DNA from: Serripes groenlandicus
Lineage: Eukaryota; Mollusca; Bivalvia; Cardiida; Cardiidae
Reading direction: 5' to 3'
Length of the DNA stretch: 64,000 bases
Assembly (NCBI GenBank): GCA_031761405.1
Contig: JASEVX010000013.1
Location: forward strand, 51,461,956-51,525,955
Shown here: positions 46,535 through 58,600 of the stretch, piece after piece
Numbering within the stretch: position 1 is the stretch's first letter
Layout of the letters: every line of letters starts with the position of its first letter
Made by a program: the position numbers and the translations under genes
Notes under the pieces: model-generated
What the model was told of the DNA's origin: nothing
Databases searched by the model: none
Seen by the model: the letters and a program-made list of their open reading frames with translations, nothing else

Positions 46535-46835
46535 AATGGCTCTCCTTCCTGACTACCGCGAGTGCAATTCGAACACGGGTCTGTTATAACATGGATACTA
46601 GAAGGTCCAGTGGAATTACATCAAACAACTGCATGTCCTGTGTCTTCTTGTCCAGATCATACTAAACACATTAAATATGGTATTAATGGACGCCCTCCTT
46701 TGCACTTAGGGTTGCGGGGTTAGCATTACGATTGCATTGCTGGTGTCAAGATAAATGGACAAGTATAACTGGTTAAGTCAGCCGTGATATAACTGAACAA
46801 TTATTGAAAGCCGTGTGAAACATCAAGCAATGAAT
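46535..46835 (+). mobile_element. SINE relic
   Basis: A tRNA-like B box on the opposite strand (cgtgttcgaattgcact) at 46560-46580 is followed by a + strand SINE body ('gccctcctttgcacttaggg', 'gtcaagataaatggacaagt') and tail 'ccgtgatataactgaacaat'. It is probably two nested insertions. Confidence 0.6.
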
Positions 46836-47590
46836 AGGTCACGGCATTATGTACAGTGGTAGAGCTTCGTTCTTAAATACACGTAGTTGTTCGGTTTACA
46901 TGCGACCTTCTAATCACACGGCCCTGACGAATTTCTCAATACCTTGTTTAGTTAGATAATATTCCTAAAATAGACCCAATATTTAAAATGTTATATGTGT
47001 TTCATGCTAATATAAATCGAACCAGAGTTTAATGATAAATGTTTACAGCGTTTTCTTATCTACACATTTGATTTATTGCGTCAGACTATATTATTCGGAC
47101 CTCTGTCAGGGTGGTAACGAAAGAATGTTACATAATTGCCAAAAGTGCAAACCTCATAGTGAACTTAGGATAACAGATGTTAGATAACGTTATCTATGTG
47201 CAAGTAGTTTATCTGCATGTGACTACATTGTGATGAATAGACGTCAGGAAAGAGAACGAGGGGTGTAAGCAGGACGGGAAAGGATATATTTTAGTAAGTT
47301 TCTTTTCTATATCGTATGTAGCTTTTTACCTGCTTTAAAGCAACTATTAAGCCATGGACTTTTTATTCATTTCTGAAATGTATAGAATAGAATGCACAAA
47401 AACAAAGCATACACATATTTGTTTTAATGTGCTTATATGTACTTGATATTTACGTTCTGATAAGATGCCGAGTCAGGCCTAGTCAAATACAGTCCGGAAT
47501 GTTGGGTTAACATCACATTTGGCGAACCGGTGTAATGTATTAGTGAAATAATGTTGAAAATGCCACTTTCACATTAGCCCACACAGATTG
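46836..47590. other. Unique DNA, no gene seen
   Basis: Nothing recognisable before the 44-bp array starts. Confidence 0.5.
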
Positions 47591-50500
47591 TGTATTAAGA
47601 GTATTACTCCTGATATTCACCTGATCCTGACTAGTATGTAATTGTATTACTCAACAATGCTGACATGACTCTGACCTTTGTTCAAGTGTATGAAATATCA
47701 ATTATATAAAACAATATTGACCTAGTCCGTACCTTTCTACAATAGTATTCCTTAACGATATTGACCTAGTCCGTACCTTTCTACAATAGTATTCCTTAAC
47801 GATATTGACCTAGTCCGTACCTTTCTACAATAGTATTCCTTAACGATATTGACCTGGTCCGGACCTTTCTACTATAGTATTCCTTAACGATATTGACCTG
47901 GTCCGGACATTTCTACTATAGTATTCCTTAACGATATTGACCTGGTCCGGACCTTTCTACTATAGTATTCCTTAACGATATTGACCTGGTCCGGACCTTT
48001 CTACAATAGTATTACTTAACAATATTGACCTGGTCCGGACCTTTCTACAATAGTATTACTTAACAATACTGATCTGGTCCGGACCTTTCTACAATAGTAT
48101 TACTTACCGATATTGACCTGGTCCGGACCTTTTTACAATAGTATTACTTAACAATATTGACCTGGTCCTGACTTTCTACAATATTATTACTTAACGATAT
48201 TGACCTGGTACGGACCTTTTTACTATAGTATTAATTGACAATATTGACCTGGTCCGGACCATTTTGAACTAGTATTACTTAACGATATTGACCTGGTCCG
48301 GACCTTTCTACAATAGTATTACTTAACGGTATTGACCTGGTCAACACATTTTTTACAATTGTATTACTTAACTATATTGACCTGGTCCGGACCTTTTTAC
48401 AATATTATTACTTAACAATATTGACCTAGTCCGTACCTTTCTAAAATTATATTACTTAACGATATTGACCTGGTCCGGACCTTTCTTTAACTGTATTACT
48501 TAACGATATTGACCTGGTCCGGACCGTTCTACACTAGTATTACTTATCGATATTAAACTGATCCTGAGCTTTAAACAATAGTATTACTGTAAAATATTAA
48601 CTGACCTGATCCTGACATATCTACAATAGAAGTACTTGCTGATATTATCCTGATTTAATTTAACAATATTGGCCTGATCTTAAGTTTTCTAAGATAGTAA
48701 TACATGTACTATATACCTGATCCTGACTAGTATGTAATTGTATTACTCAACAATGCTGACAAGACTCTGACCTTTGTACAAGTGTATGAAATATCAATGA
48801 TATAAAACAATATTGACCTAGTCCGTACCTTTCTACAATAGTATTCCTTAACGATATTGACCTAGTCCGTACCTTTCTACAATGGTATTCCTTAACGATA
48901 TTGACCTGGTCCGGACCTTTCTACTATAGTTTTCCTTAACGATATTGACCTGGTCCGGACCTTTCTACTATAGTATTCCTTAACGATATTGACCTGGTCC
49001 GGACCTTTCTACTATAGTATTCTTTAACGATATTGACCTGGTCCGGACCTTTCTACTATAGTATTCCTTAACGATATTGACCTGGTCCGGACCTTTCTAC
49101 AATAGTATTACTTAACAATATTGACCTGGTCCGGACCTTTCTACAATAGTATTACTTAACGATACTGATCTGGTCAGAACCTTTATACAATAGTATTACT
49201 TACCGATATTTACCTGGTCTGGACCTTTCTACAATATCTTTACTTAGCGATATTAACCTAGTCCGGACCTTTCTACAATATCTTTACTTAGCGATATTAA
49301 CCTAGTCCGGACCTTTCTACTATATTATTAATTAACAATATTGACCTGGTCCTGACCTTTCTACAATATTATTACTTAACGATATTGGCTAGTCGGACCT
49401 TTCTACGATATTATTACTTAACGATATTGACTTGGTCCTGACCTTTTAACACTAGTATTACTTAACGATATTGACCTGGTCCGGACCTTTTTACAATAGT
49501 ATTACTTAACAATATTGACCTGGTCCTGACTTTCTACAATAGTATTACTTAACGATATTGACCTTGAACGGACCTTTTTACAATAGTATTACTTAACGAT
49601 ATTGACCTGGTCCGGACATTTTTGAACAAGAATTACTTAACCATATTGACCTGGTCCGGACGTTTCTACAATAGTATTACTTAACGGTATTGACCTGGTC
49701 AACACAATTTTTACAATTGTATTACTTAACTATATTGACCTGGTCCGGACCTTTCTACAATAGTATTACTTAACGATATTGACCTGGTCCGGTCCTTTCT
49801 ACAATATTATTACTTAACAATATTGACCTAGTCCGGACCTTTTTACAATTGTATTACTTAACGATATTAACCTAGTCCGGACAATTCTACAATATTATTA
49901 CTTAACAATATTGACCTGGTCCGTACCTTTTTACAATATTATTACTTAACAATATTGACCTGGTCCAGACTTTTCTATAAGTGTATTACTTAACGATATT
50001 GACCTGGTCCGGACCGTTCTACACTAGTATTACTTAACGATATTAAACTGATCCTGAACTTTAAACAATAGTATTACTGTAAAATATTAACTGACCTGAT
50101 CCTGACATATCTACAATAGAAGTACTTGCTGATATTATCCTGATTTAATTTAACAATATTGGCCTGATCTTAAGTTTTCTAAGATAGTAATACATGTACT
50201 ATTAACCTGATTCTGACCTTTGTACACGTGTATCATGTATCAACACTACCGTGCTCCTGAACATGTACACACGTTTTCTTTTACAATATTGATCTTATCC
50301 TGACCTTTCTGTAATAGTATTTCTCCATAATATTGACCCGATCTTGATATGTATGCAAAACTATTACTTAACAGTATTGATTGACTTAATCTTCACCTGA
50401 ATGTGATCATATTATAAATATATTATTACTTAACAAAATTGACCTGATCTGGAGTTTTCTAAAATAGTAATACTTAATAATATCAACTTGATCATATACG

Positions 50501-50700
50501 TCATACACACATGTGTTCATCAATTTTGACTTGATCTTGACGTTTCTACAATAGTATTACTTTGCAATTCTGACCTAATGTTGACTTTTCGACAATAGTA
50601 TAACTTAATGATATTGACCTGATTCTGACATTAGTATAAAATGTCATTGAACGGTATAGGCCTGATCTTGACCTTTTTGGAAACGTGTTAAATTACAATA
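47591..50700. repeat. 44-bp minisatellite array with higher-order duplication
   Basis: The unit is 'tattgacctggtccggacct' + 'ttctacaatagtattactta' + 'acga'. A non-canonical start block (about 47620-47740) recurs at about 48720-48830, and an end block (about 48580-48712) recurs at about 50080-50205. The array is therefore two successive higher-order blocks of about 1.1 and 1.5 kb, followed by degenerate units. Confidence 0.9.
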
Positions 50701-50901
50701 CTAGTATGTGTATCAGTGTTCAGTCTACAATGCATTCAAAGATGTTATGTAGTCCACTGGCCCGTACACAATAACCAAACTATATATATAAAGTGTAAAG
50801 TGTGATTATCATTAACGTAAACAAGTACATATGCAATTGTATATATATATACAGAACAACACTTTAAGGGTTAAATACGGTTAAATACAATTTAAAAATT
50901 A

Positions 50902-50927
50902 GGGGGGTGGGGGGGGGGGGGGGGGGG
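50902..50927. repeat. Poly-G tract
   Basis: About 25 G with a single T, directly preceding the first 69-bp repeat unit. Confidence 0.95.
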
Positions 50928-51395
50928 TAATCCAGACTATATTCAAACTAGTGTGGTTCCCTGAATACAATATTCACAGTGATAGGGGTAGGTAATCCGG
51001 ACTATATTCGAATTAGTGTGGTTCCCTGGAAACAATATTCAAACACAGCGATAGGGGTAGGTAATCCAGACTATATTCGAACTAGTGTGGTTCCCTGAAT
51101 ACAATATTCAAGCACCGTGATAGGGGTAGGTAATCCAGACTATATTCGAACGAGTGTGGTTCTCTGAATACAATATTCAAACACAGTGATAGGGGTAGGT
51201 AATCCGGACTATAATCGGACTAGTGTGGTTCCCTAAATACAATATTCAAACAGGTAATCCGGACTATATTCGAACTTGTGTAGTACGCTGAGTTCATTAT
51301 ATAAATACAGGGGAAGGGGTAGGTAATCCGAACTAATTACGTACTAGTGTGGTTCCCTGAATACAATACGCAAATGCAATGTAGGTAATCAAGAT
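50926..51395. repeat. About 69-bp tandem repeat, roughly 7 copies
   Basis: The unit is 'gtaatccagactatattcga' + 'actagtgtggttccctgaat' + 'acaatattcaaacacagtga' + 'taggggtag'. Confidence 0.9.
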
Positions 51396-51869
51396 ACATT
51401 ATAAAAAACTGTGCAAGCATTACCTAAGGGTTGCTGTTAATAAGATATTTATATTCGTGAATATATTATTTACAGGTAAGTAACGACAATTGCTTTATAG
51501 CTTGACTGACACAGATAAAGTACCGATTAATTGTTACATGTAATTTCGTAAATATGTATCGTGGCTCTACCCTCCCTTTGTTGGACATATTATAAATATT
51601 CAAATCGAATAAAAAATTGGACTAGGGTTCTCATTAATGTAATAAACGCGTATTTTAGAGTAAAACGTTTTCACACTTTATATGAGGATATTGTAGAAGC
51701 GTCGTTCAGGAAGTTACCACCGGAGTGTCATGTGTATTGTAAACCCAGGTGTAGATAAGGAGGTTTAAACTGACACTTTTCCACCAATAATTATCTGATG
51801 ACTCAATCAAACCATATGCGTAGGGAACTCAAAACATAAATTGTCAAACAAATATTCTAAATGTAAATA
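51396..51869. other. Spacer, no gene supported
   Basis: A 65-codon frame at 51561 has no recognisable content. Confidence 0.45.
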
Positions 51870-52700
51870 ACGTACAGAGGTCTAGATAAAAAGGAGTAAA
51901 TTGGTCATATCCCACCATTATCTCTCTTTTGATTTAAATAAACCATATGTTGTGGGTACCCAAAACATAGAGTGTCAAATAAGGATTCTAAATGTGAACA
52001 ACGTAAAGATGTCTAGATAAATAGGATTAAAGTGGTCATTTCCTACCAATATATCTCTTATGACTCAACTAAACCTTATGCTTAGGGAACAAGGAGTTTT
52101 AAAAAAGGATTCGGAATGTAAAAAACGTAAAGAGGTCTAGATAAAAATGAGTAAAGTGGCCATGTCCCACCATTATCTCTCTCTTGATTTAACCAAAACA
52201 TATGCTGTGGGTACCCAAAACATAGAGTGTCAAATAAGGATTCTAAATGTAAACAACGTAAAGATGTCTAGATAAATAGGATTAAAGTGGTCATTTTCCA
52301 CCAATATCTCTCTTAAAACTCAACATAACCTTATGCTTAGGGAACTCAAAACATTGAGTTTTAAATAAGGATTCTGAATGTAAAAAATGTACAGAGGTCT
52401 ATATCAAAATGAGATAAGTGTTTATTTACACCAATATCTCTCTCATGATTTAACCCAAACCTATGCTGTGTGTACTAAAAACATAGAGTTTAAAATAAGG
52501 ATTCGAAATGTAAAAAACTTACAGAGGTCTAGATAAAAAGGAGTAAAGTGTTAATTTCCCACCGTTATCTCTCTTATGATTTAACCAAACCCTATGCTGT
52601 GAGTACTAAACTATTAGGATTAGAATGTCAAATAAGGATTTGATATGTAAAAACCCTATGCTGTGGGTACTTACAACACAGGGTTAGAGTGTCCAATACA
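51870..52700. repeat. About 128-bp tandem repeat, 6-7 degenerate copies
   Basis: 'gaggtctagataaaaaggag' … 'ccattatctctctt' … 'ccatatgctgtgggtaccca' … 'aataaggattctaaatgtaa' recurs. Alternate units resemble each other more closely (gagtaaa- versus gattaaa- types), suggesting a dimeric register. Confidence 0.85.
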
Positions 52701-53662
52701 ATATGTAAAATTCGCCTCTTATCTAGGGATCTGGTATGTACATGTGCATTTTTTAATATACCTTATTCTGTATATTATCAACGTATAACATTTCCACTTT
52801 AATTTATTTTTCTTTCTCTACATATTATATTACAGATATTTTCACTTTGGTGGTTTTCTGAACTCTTTCCTCGCTTACTAACTTTGTTGCATGTGCTTAT
52901 GACGATTTTTGAAATTTTAATAATGGAAAAGTGCTTATTGGTAACAATATCTCTATTTGCCACAACATTGTCAACACTATTAAAATATGCTGTGTTCATA
53001 TGTTTCCCTGATGCTTTCAAAGTCGTCTGCATTAATCTTGTTGTAATTGGATGGTGGATTTATATATTATATCCTCATTTTGGCATACATTTGTTGATGT
53101 CTCCCGACAGGAAATTATGCTGCTCGTCACATGTTTTCAATGTCGAACAAAGTCTTAATATGAGCTGCTATGGCCATTCAGCTCTATAGTTCATGTAGCG
53201 TTCATTGTAAAGCTGATTTGGTTTAACTAAAGAGTGTGGGATAAATGGCGCACAGTTTGGATGTGATGCCAATTAACATGTTCTTCATAATATGACAAAT
53301 ATTTGCATATTTGACACGGACAGGTTTATTTTGTAATAATATTGCGTATGTTTCTGTTATGTAAGAGAATAATTAAAGAGGGTTTAAAAAAGTCAGTAAA
53401 GTAGGAATTGTTCGCAGTGTTTAATGTTGAATGGAAAAAATGTGCATTGAATTATGTAGTAGATTCTCGTACATGTTCGATTTCTTACTAAACCATGTAT
53501 TTAAGTCACACAAAGTGTCCTGCCCTGAACTTTGTTCACTTCATTTTGTTTAAACCAAAAGAAGAGTTTAAGAAATGCATTGTATGTTACTTAATCGGAA
53601 CCAAATGTTTATAAATAAACACAGTTACGTTAACTTTATTTATATTTACGAGACCCATGTTG
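52701..53662. other. Intergenic DNA with MITE-like fragments, no gene supported
   Basis: The hydrophobic 101-codon frame at 52884-53189 lies in sequence resembling the MITE interior ('tttcaaagtcgtctgcatta'), so I do not call it a gene. Confidence 0.45.
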
Positions 53663-53849
53663 TTAACCCTTTGAATATCGGAACCGATTTTTTCGAAATC
53701 TGTGCAACGAGTGTAGAACCACCTGACCAGGCTATAAACTGTTTGTTGGCTGAATAACTTTCATTTCAGTATTCCTAGATTTGGATATGATCACTTCAAA
53801 ATGCAAAGCTGGACAAATTCACCTTAAACAGAAAGAATTGAAAGGGTTT
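53663..53849. mobile_element. TTAA-type MITE, diverged copy
   Basis: TTAACCCTTTGAATATCGGAA at the left, 'attgaaagggttt' at the right, with the same interior as 10197-10373. Confidence 0.55.
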
Positions 53850-53989
53850 GTATTTGTTTACATGTCGTTTAGTGTCGATAAATCAATATTACCGCCTTTA
53901 AACACTCAAAATAGTTACCCACATGTACAGATAAGGATTCTATTTCATGTTCATGCAACCCTTTAAAGAGAGAAAAGGGGCACAGAATG

Positions 53990-54175
53990 AGATATAGAGA
54001 GGATGAGAGATAGCGAGATAAAGTTGAAGAGAATGGTGGAGAGGAAGAGTAAAAGGAGAGGGGCAACGGAAGAGAGAGATAGTGAGAGAGAAAAAGAGAG
54101 CGAGAGAGATATAGATAGAGAGTGAGAGAGAGAGATAGAGCGAGAGAGAGAGAGAAAGTGTGTGAGAGAGATGGG
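53990..54175. repeat. (GA)n-rich purine tract
   Basis: Imperfect 'gagagagatagagcgagaga' sequence. It produces Ser/Leu-rich open frames in all three - strand phases, which are not genes. Confidence 0.9.
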
Positions 54176-54230
54176 GGAGCGCACGAGAGGGAATCGGAAA
54201 TTGGGAGCGAGATTTGGTGAGTTGATTCAT

Positions 54231-54440
54231 TGTTGGTGTTTAACGCCGCTTTCAACAATTTTTCAGATATATCACGGCGTTTCCTGAGTTAGTTTTAAGT
54301 ACTACCTGTGCATTTATCCTGACACCAAACAGTCAGTCGTAATGTTAACCCTGCAACTCTGAGGGTCAAGTAGGGAAGGATATTACTACCATTTGTAAAT
54401 TATTTGGTATGACTCGGATGGGGATCAAACCTTTAACCTG
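54231..54440 (-). mobile_element. SINE, - strand
   Basis: Read on the - strand it has the head 'gtttgatccccatccgagtc', the body 'gtcaggataaatgcacaggt' and the tail 'cgtgatatatctgaaaaatt' + 'gttgaaagcggcgttaaaca'. Confidence 0.75.
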
Positions 54441-54597
54441 TCGCGAAAGAGGGTTAGATATTCAGAGAGATATTTACAGAATTAGACAGAGACAGACAGA
54501 CAGAAACATATATAGATAGATATCAAGTATTTTACTGACGTTATTCCCTCTGGAAGACCTAGTATACACAATGATATATAGGGAGAGATAATATAGC

Positions 54598-54710
54598 CAG
54601 AGGGACAGTGACAGAGACAGTGAGAGAGAGAGAGAGAGAGAGATAGGGAGAAGAAAAGAGAAACGAGGAGAGAGATAGAGAGAGGAAAAACAGAGGAGGA
54701 GAGGCACATA
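54598..54710. repeat. (GA)n-rich purine tract
   Basis: 'gacagtgagagagagagaga' and similar, directly at the 3' edge of the LINE fragment. Confidence 0.9.
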
Positions 54711-54722
54711 AATGAGCTATCG

Positions 54723-55640
54723 TTATTTGTAGTGATATGGTCCAAGACAGAACTGTTGGTACCATTACTTGTACTATCCAGTACATCAGTATTCAAAAGT
54801 AAAAAATTGAAATGGTCGTACCAGTCAGTGTTGGGAATAGAATTATTAGAGATATATGAAACTTTATTGCAATCTTTCAGCATTGACAAGTATTTTTCAT
54901 TGTCATTTCTAGAATCAGTAAGTTCAGTTCTCTTATTTTTTGCAATAAATTTGTTTACACTGTTTACATAGCGCCTTAAATTTGTTACGTTTGATTTTGT
55001 AGTGAATGATATCGGCCCTATTGTTGGATCTCCTGTATTGGTAAAGAGCTTTAAGCTTATCATCTTTACATAGTGTACATTGACCATTCTACTATGGGTT
55101 ATTCTGATCTTTATAGATAGCATCTGATGTTCTATATCTCATTACATCACCAGCATATTTTAAAGTATCCACAAAATCTGTCAAGAATGAGGAACTCTGA
55201 GAATTAGGAAGGTTATAACATCTGTTTTGAAAGGATACATATGTACTGTTAAATTTGTCTATGAACACATCCCTAACTTCTATGTTCCACTTAAATTTAT
55301 TCCAAACTGACATCTCATGATCATTTATATTATCATTACAAGATTCATCAGCTTTATATAATGACACTATACAACATATCGGAAAATGGACAGAATTGTC
55401 ATTATCAAACCCCCTGAAATCAGAAATGTGATCAAACAAAGTGCATGCTGCAATCATGTAATCAACAATGCTTGCTCCATTGTTTGCTAAACAAGTCAAA
55501 TTTCCATTGATATCACCCGGGAATCTGCCATTGAGGAAATGTACGTCAACCGTACAACATAGCTCGATCAAATGTATACCAACACGATAACAGTCTATGT
55601 CTTTTGATACTCTTGCCATATTAAAGCTAGATGATGGATA
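54723..55640 (-). pseudogene. Truncated non-LTR retrotransposon (LINE) endonuclease fragment
   Basis: The - strand from 55640 to 55092 translates to the C-terminal part of an apurinic-type endonuclease: ARVSKD…GIHLIELC, then LNGRFPGDINGNLTC, NNGASIVDYMIA and SVHFPI. In the last motif the usual Ser-Asp-His is Ser-Val-His, so a catalytic Asp is missing. After a frame change near 55100-55120 the linker continues (NLRRYVNSVNKFI…TDWYDHFNFLL), which resembles the region between endonuclease and reverse transcriptase. No reverse transcriptase follows; the fragment stops at a (GA)n tract and abuts a minisatellite at its other end. It is a dead fragment. The assignment rests on motif memory, and the clade is undetermined. 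Confidence 0.7.
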
Positions 55641-55644
55641 AAAA

Positions 55645-58600
55645 AGATTACAAACACTTCTGAATGGTGTTACTACAAATAGCCGAGTACACACCATTCA
55701 GAATGGTGTAACTATAAAAGTCAGAGTACACAACATTCTGAGTGATGTAACTATAAAAGTCAGAGTAAACACCATTCTAAGTGGTGTAACATTATTAATG
55801 TTGAATGCAGAGTACACACCATTCTGAGTGATATAACTATAAAAGGCAGAGTACAGACGATTATGAGTGGTATAACCTTAATACTGTTGAATGCAGAGTA
55901 CACACCATTCCGAGTGGTGTAACTATAAAAGGCAGAGTACAGACGATTATGAGTGGTGTAACATTAATACTGTTGAATGCAGAGTACACACAATTCTGAG
56001 TGATGTAACTATAACAGGCAGAGTACACAGCATTCTGAGTGATGTTACTATAAAAGGCAGAGTACAAACTATTCTAAGTGTTGTAACATTAATACTGTTA
56101 AATGCGGAGTACACACCATTATGAATAGTGTAACTATACAAGGCAGAATATACACCATTCTGAGTAATGTAACAATAAAAGACAGAGTACACACCATTTT
56201 GAGCATTGTAGGTATAAAAGGCAGAGTGCACACACTTTTGAGTGATGTAACTATAACATGCAGGGTAAATACCATTCTGGGTAATGTAACATTAATACTG
56301 TTGAAGGCAGAGTATACACTATTTTCAGTGATGTAACATTAATACTGTTGAAGGCAGAGTACACACCGTTCTGAGTAATGTAACATTAATACTGTTGAAG
56401 GCAAAGTACACACCATTCTGAGTGATGTAACATTACTACTGTTGAAGGAAGAGTACACACTGTTCTGAGTGGTGTAACATTAGTACTGTTGAAGGCAGAG
56501 TACCTATCATTCTGAGTGATGCAACTATAACATGCAGAGTACACATCATTGTGAGTGGTGTATCTTTAAAAGGTAGAGTAAACACCATTTTGGGTGATGT
56601 AACATTAAAACTGTTGAAGATAGAGTACACACCATTCTGAGTGATATAACATTAATACTGTTGAAGGCAGAGTAAACACCATTAATAGTGATGCAACATT
56701 AATAATGTTGAAGGCAGAGTATACACCATTCTGAGCGATGTAACTATAACATGCAGAGTACAAACCATTATGAGTGGTGTAACAATAATACTGTTGAAGG
56801 CAGAGTAAACCATTATGAGTGGTGTTACAATAAAAGGCAGAGTGGACACCTCTCTGAGTGGTGTAACATTAATACTGTTGAATGCAGAGTACACACCATT
56901 CTGTGTGGTATAACTATAAGAGGCCAATTACACACCATTTGAAGTGATCTAATAATAATACTGTTGAAGGCAGAGTATACACCATTGTGAGTGATGTAAC
57001 TATAACATACAGAGTACATACCATTCTGTGTGGTATAACTATAAGAGGCAAATTACACACCATTTGAAGTGATCTAATAGTAATACTGTTGAAGGCAGAG
57101 TATACACCATTGTGAGTGATGTAACTATAACATACAGAGTACATACCATTCTGTGTGGTATAACTATAAAAGGCCAATTACACACCATTTGAAGTGATCT
57201 AATAATAATACTGTTGAAGGCAGAGTATACACTATTGTGAGTGATGTAACTATAACATACAGAGTCAAACCATTCTATGTGGTATAACTATAAGAGTCAA
57301 ATTACACACCATTTGAAGTGATCTAATAATAATATTGTTGAAGGCAGAGTATACACCATTGTGCGTGATGTAACTATAAAAGACAGAGTACACACCATTA
57401 TTAGCGGTGTAACATTAATACCCCATTCTGAGTGATGTAACTATAATTTGAAGAGTACACACCATTCTGAGTGATGTAACATTACTACTGTTGAAAGCAG
57501 AGTACATACCATTCTGAGTGATGTAACTATAGCATGCAGAGTACATACCATTATGAGTGATATAACTTTAACATGCAGAGTACACACATTAATGAGTGGT
57601 GTAACTATAAAATGCAGAGTAGAAACTATTCTGATTGGTGTAACCTTACAACTGTTGAAGAACAGTACACATCAGTATGAGTGATGTAACCATAACATGC
57701 AGAGTACACACCATTCTGAGTGATGTAACATTGATACCGTTGAACGGAGAGTATACACCATTTGGAGTGATGTATGTGTTGGAACTATAAAAGGCAGAGT
57801 ACAGACCATTATGTGTAGTGTAACAGTATTACTGCTGAAGGCAGAATACGCATCATTCTTAGCGATACTGTTGGAGGCATAGTACACACCATTCTGAGTG
57901 ATGTAACTATAAAACACACCATTATAAATGGTGTAACATTAATGCTGTTTAAGGAAGAGTACACACCATTCTTAGTGGTGAAACATTACTGTTGTTAGAA
58001 AGAGAGTTCACACCATTCTGAGTGATGTAACTATAACATGCAGAGTACACACCATTCTGAGTGATGTAACATTAATACTGTTAAAAGAAGAGAACACACT
58101 TTTCTGAGTGATGTAACTATAACATGCAGAGACACACCATTCAGCACGATGTAACTATAACATGCAGAGTACACACATTTATGAGTCGTGTAACTATACA
58201 AGGCAGAGTAAAAACTATTCTGAGTGGCGTAACATTAAAACTGTTGAAATAAGAGTACACACCAGTATGAGGGATGTAACTATAACATGCAAAGTACACA
58301 CCATTAATAGTGGTGTAACATTAATACTGTTGAGGGCAGATTATACACCATTATGAGTGATGTAACTACAGCATGCCGACTAAACACCATTCTGAGTGAT
58401 GTAACATTTATACTGTTGAAAGCAGAGTAAACACCATTCTGAGTGATGTAACTATAACATAAAGAGTACATACCATTCTGAGTGATTTAACATTGATACC
58501 GTCGAAGGCAGAGTTCACACCATTTTGAGTGATGCAACAATAACATGCAGAGTACACACCATTCTGAGTGTTGTAACTATAAAGGGCAGGCAGAGTACAT

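Noticed and set aside
52884..53189. Hydrophobic 101-codon frame as a membrane protein
   Set aside because: It overlaps MITE-like sequence, has no recognisable family and no paralogue; hydrophobicity follows from T-rich composition.
53869..54710. Ser/Leu-rich frames on the - strand
   Set aside because: They are opened by (GA)n tracts in all phases and have no conserved content.
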